Positions 8,774 through 16,842 of a stretch of 64,000 bases of DNA are shown piece by piece. A program made the position numbers and the translations under genes. Source of the DNA: Polaromonas sp. (GTDB lineage: Bacteria > Pseudomonadota > Gammaproteobacteria > Burkholderiales > Burkholderiaceae_C); assembly GCF_030680935.1 (NCBI RefSeq), contig NZ_JAUXUP010000038.1:90649-154648 (forward strand), given 5' to 3'. The notes under the pieces are model-generated. The model had not been told where the DNA came from. It was given only the letters and a program-made list of their open reading frames with translations, and did not search any database. Each line of letters opens with the position of its first letter. Position 1 is the stretch's first letter.

Positions 8774-9151
8774 GATGTGTTGTGGGGTCCGAAGAATGGA
8801 TGGTCGGTCAATTGTCTTTGTTTTTGCCCGAATGCGGCTGATTCATATACCTGTCAATTTTCGCGTCGTGCATGCAGAGTCAGGGAGGGGCACATCCGGG
8901 GCTTGCGTTGGTTTTCGGTCTCTCGACCCTCGCCTGGGCGAGCGAGGGTGCGGCAATCGGCTTGACGGGTGCAAAATGCAAGCCTGTTTGCCAGCAGCAA
9001 CGGTTCCCCACGGGACTTCACGATGCGGGGATGCTGCATCCCGGTGGGAGACCGCGCCTGATTGCTCGCTGTGTCCGGCATTTTCGAAAGTCATGAATAA
9101 ATTCTTGAACAAATCGCAAAAGATTGTTACCCGGTCAGCGGGCAGTCGACC
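8774..9151. other. Divergent regulatory region between sensor kinase and luxR
   Basis: 378 bp without a credible gene. It holds a single CTGTCAA half-site at 8851-8857 (78 bp before the kinase start), an 8-bp perfect inverted repeat ACCCTCGC/GCGAGGGT at 8926-8949, and an AT-richer stretch (about 9085-9130) that could carry the luxR promoter. Short open frames here look like noise. Confidence 0.5.
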
Positions 9152-9838
9152 ATGAGGTCTCCTGTCAACTTTGACAGTGTTGCACTCGACAGCATGCTGG
9201 GCGACTGGATTTCAGCCCTTCAGGAGTTTTCAGTGGAGGCAGTGGTGGTGCTGGGCCCTGAACCGTTTGGAGACCGTTCCGAGCGCATCGTGGCGGCGGT
9301 CCATCCGCCCCGCTTGCTGGAAGCGGCGGTGGCGTTGGCCCAGAGCGGGGATTTTGGTGCACCGTGGCGCGAGTCGGATGCGCCGCTGGTGGCCTGGCAG
9401 CATATTGCCAAGTCGGGGCATGGCGCGACCGGCATCCAGGCCGACGGCAGCCGATGGCGTGTGCTCTGGATGGCTCATGGCTTTCAGAGTGTGGTCCGGG
9501 TGGAGTTTCCCTTGCCCTCGGGCCGCGCTTTTGAATGTTTCATGTTCAGCCCGCGCCAGTTTCACGACCGCGCAGAAGCTGCCGCGCTGGTCTGGTCAGC
9601 ACTCAATATCTGGCCCTTGTTCAAGAGGACCATGGCCGAAGCCGCTACTCCCCTGAGCCCGCGCGAACGCGAGTGCCTGTTGCTCGCATTTGAAGGGCTG
9701 ACCGCGCGCCAGACTTCGGAGCGTTTGCAGTGTGCAGAACGTACCGTGAACTATCACCTGGCCAATGCCATGGCCAAACTCAGGGTGGACAACAAGATGT
9801 CGGCAATTCAGCGTGCCTGCTGGATGGGGGTCATCTGA
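9152..9838 (+). CDS. LuxR-family transcriptional regulator (autoinducer-binding-like N-terminus)
   Basis: LuxR-type regulator (228 aa). A C-terminal helix-turn-helix (about residues 168-225: LSPRERECLLLAFEGLT...RTVNYHLANAMAKL) follows an N-terminal domain whose HGFQSVVRVEFPLPSGR segment resembles the core of LuxR ligand-binding domains. The usual ligand-contacting Trp/Tyr/Asp set is not obvious. No luxI is nearby, so it would be a LuxR solo. The first ATG (9152) puts a palindromic box inside the coding sequence; starting at Met15 (9194) would put that box upstream, allowing autoregulation. Neither start has a clear ribosome site. It lies upstream of, and parallel to, the ABC importer. Confidence 0.78.
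   Translation: MRSPVNFDSVALDSMLGDWISALQEFSVEAVVVLGPEPFGDRSERIVAAVHPPRLLEAAVALAQSGDFGAPWRESDAPLVAWQHIAKSGHGATGIQADGSRWRVLWMAHGFQSVVRVEFPLPSGRAFECFMFSPRQFHDRAEAAALVWSALNIWPLFKRTMAEAATPLSPRERECLLLAFEGLTARQTSERLQCAERTVNYHLANAMAKLRVDNKMSAIQRACWMGVI
9162..9177. promoter_or_regulatory. Second CTGTCAA-N2-TTGACAG box, at the start of luxR
   Basis: The 16-mer CTGTCAACTTTGACAG differs from the core in front of the synthase gene (5101-5116) only in the two central bases and keeps the CT-N12-AG spacing of LuxR-family boxes. It falls 10 bp inside the longest luxR reading frame, or 17 bp before the alternative start at 9194. Confidence 0.55.
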
Positions 9839-9976
9839 GAAAAGCTGCGAATCGTCCGCCAGTTTTCTGCTGCATTTGGGGTGGCTTGAATATTGCGTCG
9901 TAACTGTGGTTACATTACAAAGCAGTTGTCTGGTTTCTGCCTGCCTTCATAACTCTTGTGTCAAGGAAATTTAGTC

Positions 9977-11560
9977 ATGAAAAATCGCTCTCTTTCTGTG
10001 CTGACCGGCGCGCTTGTACTCGTTTTGGGGCTGGCGCTGCCGCACGCGGTCCTGGCCCAGGGCAAGACGCTCAAGGTGGTTCCGCATGCCAATATCACCA
10101 TCCTGGATCCGGTCTGGACCACCGCGTTTGTGACGCGCAACCACGGCTACATGATTTACGACACGCTGTTTGGCACAGATCTGGACGGCAAGGTCAAGCC
10201 GCAGATGGTCGACACCTTCACCGCGTCCAAAGACAACAAGGTCTGGACCTTCACGCTGCGTGACGGGCTGGAGTTTCACGACGGAAAAGCTGTGACCAGC
10301 GAGGACGTGGTGGCTTCGCTCAAGCGCTGGGCCAGCCGGGACAGCTTCGGCGGCGTCATGGCCAAAAGCCTGGACAGCTACGAAACGCCCAATGCGAAGA
10401 CCTTTGTTCTCAAATTCAAGCAACCCTTTGGTGTGATGCTCGAGGCGCTGGGCAAGCCTTCGTCGAACGTGCCCTTTATCATGCCGGCCCGCATTGCGGC
10501 TACTCCCGGTAGCGAACAGATCAAGGAAAACATCGGCTCGGGTCCGTACAAGTTCGTGGCTGCCGAGTACAAGCCGGGTGAAAAACTGGTTTACGTCAAA
10601 AATGACAAATACAAACCCCGCAGTGAAGTACCCAACGGCACCACTGGCGGAAAAAATGTGTACCTGGACCGGGTCGAGTGGATCATCATCCGCGACCCCC
10701 AAACCCAGTTCAATGCGCTGATTGCCGGCGAGGTGGACATCATCGAGCAGCCGGCTTTTGAGCAGTACGCCTCGCTGAAAGCGGCCAAGGACGTGCAGAT
10801 AGTCGATGCCCAGCCCGCTGGCCTGCAGTACATCTTCCGCTTCAACCACCTGCACGCCCCTTTTGACAATGTGAAGATCCGGCAGGCCGCCATGGTGGCC
10901 ATGGGCCAGGAAGCATTTCTGAAAACGCAGGTCGGCGCGCCCGGCATGTACAAGTACTGCAAGAGCATTTTTCCCTGCGGAACGCCTTACGCCAGCGACA
11001 ACACCGGTATTTACACCGGCATGGCCAATCCGGCCAAGGCCAAACAGATGCTGGCCGATGCAGGTTACAAGGGTGAGCCGATTGTGCTGATGCGGCCGAC
11101 CGACCTGGCATCGATTGCCAAGCTGCCGCTGGTGGCCAAGCAGCAGCTCGAAGCCGGCGGCTTCAAAGTGGATATGCAGCAGTCCGACTGGGCCACACTG
11201 CTGGCCCGCCGCGCTAAAAAGGATGCACCGGACAAAGGCGGATGGAACGCCTTCATGACGGCCTGGACCGCAGGCGACATCCAGAATCCGCTGACCATGG
11301 CCATGCTCAATGCCACCGGCGACAAGGGCTGGTTTGGCTGGCAGGACGACAAGGTCATTGAAGAGCTCAAGGTCAAGTTTGCCCAGGCCAGTACCGAGGC
11401 CGAGAAGAAAAAACTTGCCGAACAACTGCAGTTGCGTGCGATTGAAACGGCGTCGCATGTGCATCTGGGGCAGTACAACAACCCGGCGGCGTTGCGCAGC
11501 AACATATCCGGCCTGGTGCCCGGCGGTGCGCAGGTGTACTGGAACATCAAAAAGAACTAG
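9977..11560 (+). CDS. ABC transporter substrate-binding protein, family 5 (DppA/OppA-like)
   Basis: Periplasmic solute-binding protein (527 aa) of the peptide/nickel (SBP_bac_5) family, feeding the permeases encoded downstream. The ATG at 9977 follows AAGGAAAT and begins a classical signal peptide (MKNRSLSVLTGALVLVLGLAL, cleavage about ALA/Q). The mature start (KTLKVVPHANITILDPVWTT) and the GLEFHDGKAVTSEDVVASLKR segment are family hallmarks. A 188-bp gap with a GC-rich repeat separates it from the permease genes. The ligand is not predictable; the peptidase and amidase encoded downstream suggest a peptide or amide. Confidence 0.88.
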   Translation: MKNRSLSVLTGALVLVLGLALPHAVLAQGKTLKVVPHANITILDPVWTTAFVTRNHGYMIYDTLFGTDLDGKVKPQMVDTFTASKDNKVWTFTLRDGLEFHDGKAVTSEDVVASLKRWASRDSFGGVMAKSLDSYETPNAKTFVLKFKQPFGVMLEALGKPSSNVPFIMPARIAATPGSEQIKENIGSGPYKFVAAEYKPGEKLVYVKNDKYKPRSEVPNGTTGGKNVYLDRVEWIIIRDPQTQFNALIAGEVDIIEQPAFEQYASLKAAKDVQIVDAQPAGLQYIFRFNHLHAPFDNVKIRQAAMVAMGQEAFLKTQVGAPGMYKYCKSIFPCGTPYASDNTGIYTGMANPAKAKQMLADAGYKGEPIVLMRPTDLASIAKLPLVAKQQLEAGGFKVDMQQSDWATLLARRAKKDAPDKGGWNAFMTAWTAGDIQNPLTMAMLNATGDKGWFGWQDDKVIEELKVKFAQASTEAEKKKLAEQLQLRAIETASHVHLGQYNNPAALRSNISGLVPGGAQVYWNIKKN

Positions 11561-11570
11561 TGAGAACTGG

Positions 11571-11681
11571 TGCCCCCACACTTGTCGCTCGAAACCGATC
11601 GCCCTGAGCCTGTCGAAGGGTGTCCCCCAGCGGGGCGCTGCGCCTGCGGCCCGGCAAAGCCGGTTCCGCGGCCCCTGCTGG
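11571..11681. repeat. GC-rich dispersed repeat, family B copy 2, with nested CCTGAGCCTGTCGAAGGG
   Basis: Starts GCCCCCACACTTGTCGC and ends CCGGCAAAGCCGGTTCCGCGG like the copy at 3583. The middle differs: a CCCTGAGCCTGTCGAAGGG unit (11601-11619) sits inside it, as if one small repeat had landed in another. It lies between the binding-protein and permease genes. Confidence 0.7.
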
Positions 11682-11748
11682 TGGGTAGAGGTGTTTTCGC
11701 GTTTCGCTTGAAACCGGCGCGGCCAGGTCCGTCGCCCGAAATATTTGC

Positions 11749-12702
11749 ATGTTGAGATTCCTGTTGCAACGCCTGCTGGCCACCATTCCGGTGCTGCTGG
11801 TGGTGGCCGTGGTGGTGTTTCTGATCCTGCGCTTGACTCCAGGCGATCCGGCGGCCGTGATTGCCGGTAACAACTCGACCAACGAAGACATCGAAAAAAT
11901 CCGTGAAACGCTGGGCCTGAGCAAACCGCTGCTGGTCCAGTTCTGGATCTGGTTCAGTGGCGTGTTGCAGGGGGATCTGGGCTATTCGTTTTACCTCAAC
12001 AAACCGGTGACCGAACTGATCACCCAGCGGCTGGAGCCCACCCTGAGCCTGGCGGTTGGCACCTTGCTGCTGGCCGTGCTGGTGGCGGTGCCGCTGGGAA
12101 CCATTGCGGCCTGGCGCATGGGCGGCTGGCTGGACCGGCTGCTGTCGGGCTTTTCGGTGGCCGGTTTTTCGATTCCCGTATTTGTCACTGGCTACCTGCT
12201 GATCTACGTTTTTGCGGTGCAGCTTGACTGGTTTCCGGTGCAGGGCTACCGGCGCTTGCTGGGCGCTGACGGGCAGGGTGTTTGGGCTTGGGCGCGTCAA
12301 CTGGTCTTGCCCTGGATCACGCTGGCCATGATTTATGTGGCACTGATCGCCCGTGTGACGCGTGCCAGCGTGTCCGAGGCGCTGACCGAAGACTACATTC
12401 GCACCGCCCGCGCCAAGGGCCTGGGCGAGTCGGCGGTGCTCATGCGCCACGCGCTGGCCAATGCGGCAGTACCCATCGTGACGGTGATTGGCATTGGTAT
12501 CGCGCTGCTGATTGGTGGTGTGGTCGTGACCGAGACGGTGTATTCGATTCCAGGCCTCGGTTCGCTCACGGTAGATGCCGTGCTGAACCGCGACTTTCCG
12601 GTGATTCAGGGGTTGGTGCTGTTTTTCAGCCTGCTGTACGTGGGGGTGAATCTGCTGGTGGATGTGAGTTACCTGTTCCTGGACCCCAGGATCCGTTACT
12701 GA
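11749..12702 (+). CDS. dppB: ABC transporter permease, DppB/OppB-like
   Basis: First inner-membrane permease (317 aa) of the peptide-type importer. It starts MLRFLLQRLLATIPVLLVV, followed by LRLTPGDPA, the standard opening of DppB proteins, and has about six spans. The EAA loop that contacts the ATPase is visible as ALTEDYIRTARAKGLGE. The stop overlaps the next start (TGATG), indicating tight coupling with the second permease. Confidence 0.88.
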   Translation: MLRFLLQRLLATIPVLLVVAVVVFLILRLTPGDPAAVIAGNNSTNEDIEKIRETLGLSKPLLVQFWIWFSGVLQGDLGYSFYLNKPVTELITQRLEPTLSLAVGTLLLAVLVAVPLGTIAAWRMGGWLDRLLSGFSVAGFSIPVFVTGYLLIYVFAVQLDWFPVQGYRRLLGADGQGVWAWARQLVLPWITLAMIYVALIARVTRASVSEALTEDYIRTARAKGLGESAVLMRHALANAAVPIVTVIGIGIALLIGGVVVTETVYSIPGLGSLTVDAVLNRDFPVIQGLVLFFSLLYVGVNLLVDVSYLFLDPRIRY

Positions 12703-13589
12703 TGCCTGTCTGGCAACTGATCTCACAACGGCTCTGGCGCAACAGTGCTTTCCGCTTTGGCGTGCTCGTGCTCGGCGTGCTGCTGCTGCTGGCTGCGCTG
12801 GCGCCGATGCTCGGCACGGTGGATCCGGCCGCCATGGACTCGGCCAACATCAATACCGCTTCTGGCGTGCGCGGGCAGTTTACGCAACTGGATGGCAGTG
12901 TGGTCGCCCACACTTTCTGGATGGGAGCCGACAACTTTGGTCGTGATATTTTCAGCCGGGTGTTGTATGGCACGCGTACCTCCTTGCTGGTGGCCGCTTT
13001 CACCGCGGCGGTGGCGATCAGTGTCGGCGCCTTGCTTGGCATGTTGGCAGGTTACTTTCGCATTGTCGATGCGGTGCTGATGCGTTTCATGGATGGGTTG
13101 ATGGCCATTCCGGCCATCCTGCTGGCGATTGCGCTGGTCGCAGCCCTGGGCGCGCAACTCTGGACGGTGGTGGTGGCCATTGCCATCCCGGAGATTCCAC
13201 GTGTCACACGACTGGTACGGGCCATGGTGCTGACTCTGCGCGAGGAACCGTTTGTGGAGGCTGCACGCGCACTGGCCACACCCACGCCGGTGATTTTGTG
13301 GCGGCACATCTTGCCCAACGCGATGGCGCCGCTCATTGTGCAGGGCACCTTTGTCGCCGCGTCGGCCGTGTTGACCGAAGCCATCCTGAGTTTCCTCGGA
13401 CTGGGCTTGCCTGCCGATATCCCCACCTGGGGCAACATCATGGCCGAGGGCAGGGTGCAGTTCACCCAGTACCCGGGCAACGTGCTGTTCCCGGCGCTGT
13501 TTCTGGTGCCGACGGTGCTGGCCATCAATCTGCTCGGTGACGGCTTGCGTGATGTGCTGGACCCGAAATTTTCCAGGCGCAGCGCATGA
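12702..13589 (+). CDS. dppC: ABC transporter permease, DppC/OppC-like
   Basis: Second permease (295 aa). The start at 12702 is chosen because it overlaps the dppB stop by one base. It contains the DppC signature FWMGADNFGRDIFSRVLYGTR and the EAA loop EAARALATPTPVILWRHILPN. About six membrane spans. The coding end overlaps the ATPase ATG by four bases (ATGA). Confidence 0.88.
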   Translation: MPVWQLISQRLWRNSAFRFGVLVLGVLLLLAALAPMLGTVDPAAMDSANINTASGVRGQFTQLDGSVVAHTFWMGADNFGRDIFSRVLYGTRTSLLVAAFTAAVAISVGALLGMLAGYFRIVDAVLMRFMDGLMAIPAILLAIALVAALGAQLWTVVVAIAIPEIPRVTRLVRAMVLTLREEPFVEAARALATPTPVILWRHILPNAMAPLIVQGTFVAASAVLTEAILSFLGLGLPADIPTWGNIMAEGRVQFTQYPGNVLFPALFLVPTVLAINLLGDGLRDVLDPKFSRRSA

Positions 13590-15232
13590 CCGACAAGCTT
13601 GCGTCGGTGCTGCAGATCGACAATTTGCATGTGGCCCTGCCGCCGGGCAGCGACCGGGCCTATGCGGTCGAAGACGTCAGCCTGCGCATTTACCCCGGCC
13701 AAACCCTGTGTGTGGTGGGTGAGTCCGGTTCCGGCAAATCGGTGATGGCAACCGCCGTGATGGGTTTGCTGGCGCGTGAGCTGCAGGCCGGTCCGGGTGG
13801 CATTGTGCTGCAGGGCGAATCCTTGCTGGACGCTTCGCCGCAGCGCCTGCGCGCGTTGCGCGGTCAGGCCATGGGCATGGTGTTCCAGGAGCCGATGACG
13901 GCGCTGAACCCGGTGATGAGCTGCGGTGACCAGATCGACGAGCTGCTCAGGCAGCACACCGACTGGGGCGCCAGCCGGCGCAACGAGGCCGTGCTGGACA
14001 TCCTGCAACGCGTCAAGCTGCCAGAGCCCGAACGCATGCGGCGCAGCTACCCGCATCAGCTCTCGGGCGGGCAGCGCCAGCGCATCGTGATTGCCATGGC
14101 CGTCATCCTGCAACCGGCCTTGCTGATCTGCGACGAACCGACCACGGCGCTGGATGTCACCACACAAAAGGAAATACTCAGGCTGATCGAAGAGCTGCAG
14201 GCCGACCTCTCCGGCGGTCACCGCTGTGCGGTGTTATTTATCACCCACGACATGGGTGTGGTGGCCGAAATTGCCGACGAGGTGCTGGTCATGCACCAAG
14301 GCAAGGCGGTTGAATATGGCACGCGGGACGCCGTCTTGAGAACGCCGCAGGCCGATTACACCAAAATGCTTCTCGCGGCCGTGCCCAGCATGACGCCGCC
14401 GCCGGCACGGCCTGCGCCTCAGGGCGCGCCCCTGCTGCGTGGCCAGGACGTCAGCAAGACTTACAGTGCCCGCGACTGGCTGGGCCGCAGCCGACTCACA
14501 CACGCCCTGCAAGCGGTGTCGGTGGCTGTGTCTGCCGGCGAAACCGTGGGCATTGTCGGAGAGTCCGGATCGGGTAAATCGACACTGGCCCGTTGCCTGA
14601 TCCGCCTGATTGATCCGACGGGCGGCCAGGTGTTGTGGAGCCAGCCCGGGCAGGGCCCTGACAGCGCCCTGATCGACGTGGCCGGTTTCAGCGAAGGCCA
14701 GCTGCGGCCCTTGCGCAGCCAGGTGCAGGTTGTCTTTCAGGACCCGAACCGATCGCTCAATCCGCGTCGCAAGGTCGGTGATTCGATTGTTGAAGGCGCT
14801 ATTAATTTCGGAGCTACTCGCGCAGAAGCCCTGGCGCTCGCAGTCAGTTTGATGGAGAAGGTCCGGTTGCCGGTCGAAGGGCTGCAGCGTTACCCCAGCC
14901 AGTTCTCCGGCGGGCAGCGCCAGCGTATCGCAATTGCCCGGGCGCTGGCCTGCCGGCCGCGCGTGCTGGTGGCCGACGAAGCCGTCAGCGCGCTCGATGT
15001 GAGTGTGCAGGCGCAGATCCTGGGCCTGCTGCGCGAGATCCAGGCCGAGCTCGGCTTGGGCCTGATCTTCATCACCCACGACCTGCGCGTGGCTGCCCAG
15101 CTTTGCGACCGCGTGCTGGTCATGCACCAGGGCCGTGTGGTGGAAGAAGCCGCAACCGTGCGGCTGTACGCCCATCAGCAGCACGACTACACGCGCAAAC
15201 TTTTTGCCGCTGCTCCGGCAGAAATTGGCTGA
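13586..15232 (+). CDS. Fused dipeptide-type ABC transporter ATPase (DppD-DppF)
   Basis: Double ATPase (548 aa) powering the importer. The first nucleotide-binding domain has Walker A GESGSGKS (about 45-52), signature LSGGQRQRI and Walker B CDEPTTALD; the second has Walker A near 326-333, signature FSGGQRQRI and ADEAVSALD. DppD and DppF are separate proteins in E. coli, while fusions are common in proteobacterial importers of this class. A dispersed repeat (14796-14838) lies in frame inside the second domain, at INFGATRAEALAL before its signature motif. Confidence 0.9.
   Translation: MTDKLASVLQIDNLHVALPPGSDRAYAVEDVSLRIYPGQTLCVVGESGSGKSVMATAVMGLLARELQAGPGGIVLQGESLLDASPQRLRALRGQAMGMVFQEPMTALNPVMSCGDQIDELLRQHTDWGASRRNEAVLDILQRVKLPEPERMRRSYPHQLSGGQRQRIVIAMAVILQPALLICDEPTTALDVTTQKEILRLIEELQADLSGGHRCAVLFITHDMGVVAEIADEVLVMHQGKAVEYGTRDAVLRTPQADYTKMLLAAVPSMTPPPARPAPQGAPLLRGQDVSKTYSARDWLGRSRLTHALQAVSVAVSAGETVGIVGESGSGKSTLARCLIRLIDPTGGQVLWSQPGQGPDSALIDVAGFSEGQLRPLRSQVQVVFQDPNRSLNPRRKVGDSIVEGAINFGATRAEALALAVSLMEKVRLPVEGLQRYPSQFSGGQRQRIAIARALACRPRVLVADEAVSALDVSVQAQILGLLREIQAELGLGLIFITHDLRVAAQLCDRVLVMHQGRVVEEAATVRLYAHQQHDYTRKLFAAAPAEIG
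14796..14838 (-). repeat. Palindromic repeat, family A copy 1 (in the ATPase gene)
   Basis: Minus-strand copy: on that strand it reads GAGTAGCTCCGAAATTAATAGCGC after a GGGCTTCTGCGC stretch, matching the AGCT..N..ATAGC end shared by the other family A copies. It is in frame and adds about 14 residues to the fused ATPase. Confidence 0.5.
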
Positions 15233-15270
15233 GCCTTCGCACCGGTACCTGCTGAAATAGAACGCCTGCC

Positions 15271-16830
15271 ATGAATATCCTGATCGCTGGTTACCAGCAC
15301 GAAACCAACACCTTTGCACCTTCATTGGCAGACTGGCCGGCGTTTTGCCGTGGCGACTCGTTTCCGGCCTACCAGCGCGGTGCCGCCATGCAGCAGGCCC
15401 TGGCGCCGGTCAACCTGCCGATGGGTGGTTTCATTCAGGCGGCGCAGCAACGCGGCTGGAACCTGATCCCATCGCTCTGGGCCGGCGCTATTCCATCGAG
15501 TTATGTCACCAGCGAAGCCTTTGAGCGGATTGCCGGCGAAGTTTGCGACGATGTGCGGCAGGCACTGCGGACCGGGCTGGATGCGGTGTACCTTGATTTG
15601 CACGGAGCAGCGGTTGCCCAGCAGGTAGACGACAGTGAGGGCGAGCTGATCGCGCGCATTCGCGCGCTGGTGGGCGATGCCATCCCTGTCGTGGCGAGTC
15701 TGGACTTGCATGCCAACGTCACGCACCGCATGTTGCAGCTGGCCGATGCGCTGGTGGCCTACCGCACCTACCCGCACATCGACATGGCCGCAACCGGCGC
15801 GTTGGCGGCGCAACTGCTGGCGCGGCGCATGGCGCGCGGCAAAAAAGAGCCGCTGCACTTTGTGCGTTTTCCGTATCTGATTCCCCTGAATGCGCAAAGT
15901 ACCTGGATGCAGCCGGCCGGGCGCATTTACGACGAGTTGGCAGCACTGGACCAGCAGCATGCCGCAGTGCTGAGTTTCTGCATGGGATTTCCGGCAGCCG
16001 ATTTTGACGAATGTGCGCCCATGGTCTGGGGCTATGGCGAGCAGGCGCGGCAGGCGGTGGACGCGCTCTACGCCAGCGCCTCGCCGCCCGAGCAATGGCG
16101 CCCCGTGGTGCTGGATGCGGCCCAGGCGGTGGCGCGCGCGCTTGAGCTGGCGCAGCGGTCCGACCGGCCGGTTGTAATTGCCGACACCCAGGACAACCCA
16201 GGCGCGGGTGGCGACAGCAACACCACCGGCCTGCTGCACGAGCTGCTGCGCCAGGGTGTTGGCAAGCGCTTTCCGGGCCAGGTGGCGCTGGGGCTCATGT
16301 TTGACCCCGCTGCCGCCCAGCAAGCCAAAATATTCAAACAAAATCAGCCTCCAGCCCATGCCAGTCCTGCGCAAGGAGCTACTGATTTGATAGCAAATTC
16401 AGTTCGCCTGTCGCTGGGCAAGGCGGTGCCCACCTTCACCGGGCAGCTCAGCGATCCGGCGCTGGAGGCCGATTTCATCGTGCGTGCCGTCAGCGACGGT
16501 GTTTGCACCCTGACCGGGCCGATGATGACCGGCCTGCGGGTGCAGCTTGGCACCTCGGTTTGTCTGGAGACGGAAGGGGTCTTGATCGCGGTGACCAGCG
16601 GCAAAAAGCAAATGCTGGACCGTGAGCTGTTCCGCATGGTGGGCATAAATCCTGAGGCCATGAAGATCATCGTCGTCAAAAGCTCCAACCACTTCCGCGC
16701 CGATTTCACACCGTTGGTGGCCACGCCTGCCACCGATGTGATTGTGGCCAAAGCCGCCGGCCCGATGGCTGCAGACCCTGCCGATCTGACCTGGAAAAAT
16801 TTACCTGCGTCTACCCGGCGCAAGCCCTGA
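15271..16830 (+). CDS. M81 family metallopeptidase (MlrC-like)
   Basis: Zinc-type peptidase (519 aa) of the MlrC family; MlrC itself finishes degradation of the cyclic peptide microcystin, but most relatives have unknown substrates. The start NILIAGYQHETNTFAP is the family's typical first strand with its HETNTF motif, and SLDLHANVTHRM supplies another metal-binding segment. The C-terminal domain contains DNPGAGGDSNTTGLL. A family A repeat is inserted in frame (about residues 356-375), making this protein slightly longer than an uninterrupted version would be. It follows the importer ATPase by 38 bp, so it probably acts on the imported substrate. Confidence 0.85.
   Translation: MNILIAGYQHETNTFAPSLADWPAFCRGDSFPAYQRGAAMQQALAPVNLPMGGFIQAAQQRGWNLIPSLWAGAIPSSYVTSEAFERIAGEVCDDVRQALRTGLDAVYLDLHGAAVAQQVDDSEGELIARIRALVGDAIPVVASLDLHANVTHRMLQLADALVAYRTYPHIDMAATGALAAQLLARRMARGKKEPLHFVRFPYLIPLNAQSTWMQPAGRIYDELAALDQQHAAVLSFCMGFPAADFDECAPMVWGYGEQARQAVDALYASASPPEQWRPVVLDAAQAVARALELAQRSDRPVVIADTQDNPGAGGDSNTTGLLHELLRQGVGKRFPGQVALGLMFDPAAAQQAKIFKQNQPPAHASPAQGATDLIANSVRLSLGKAVPTFTGQLSDPALEADFIVRAVSDGVCTLTGPMMTGLRVQLGTSVCLETEGVLIAVTSGKKQMLDRELFRMVGINPEAMKIIVVKSSNHFRADFTPLVATPATDVIVAKAAGPMAADPADLTWKNLPASTRRKP
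16338..16395 (+). repeat. Palindromic repeat, family A copy 2 (in the mlrC-like gene)
   Basis: Contains CCTCCAGCCCATGCC, then GCGCAAGGAGCTACTGATTT and ATAGCA, the same order of blocks as the copies at 34785 and 44221. It is read in frame and translates to about 19 low-conservation residues (QNQPPAHASPAQGATDLIA). Confidence 0.75.
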
Positions 16831-16842
16831 CAGGAGTTACTG

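Noticed and set aside
9971..11581. A 536-codon minus-strand open frame opposite the ABC binding protein
   Set aside because: Antisense shadow of a conserved gene with signal peptide and ribosome site.
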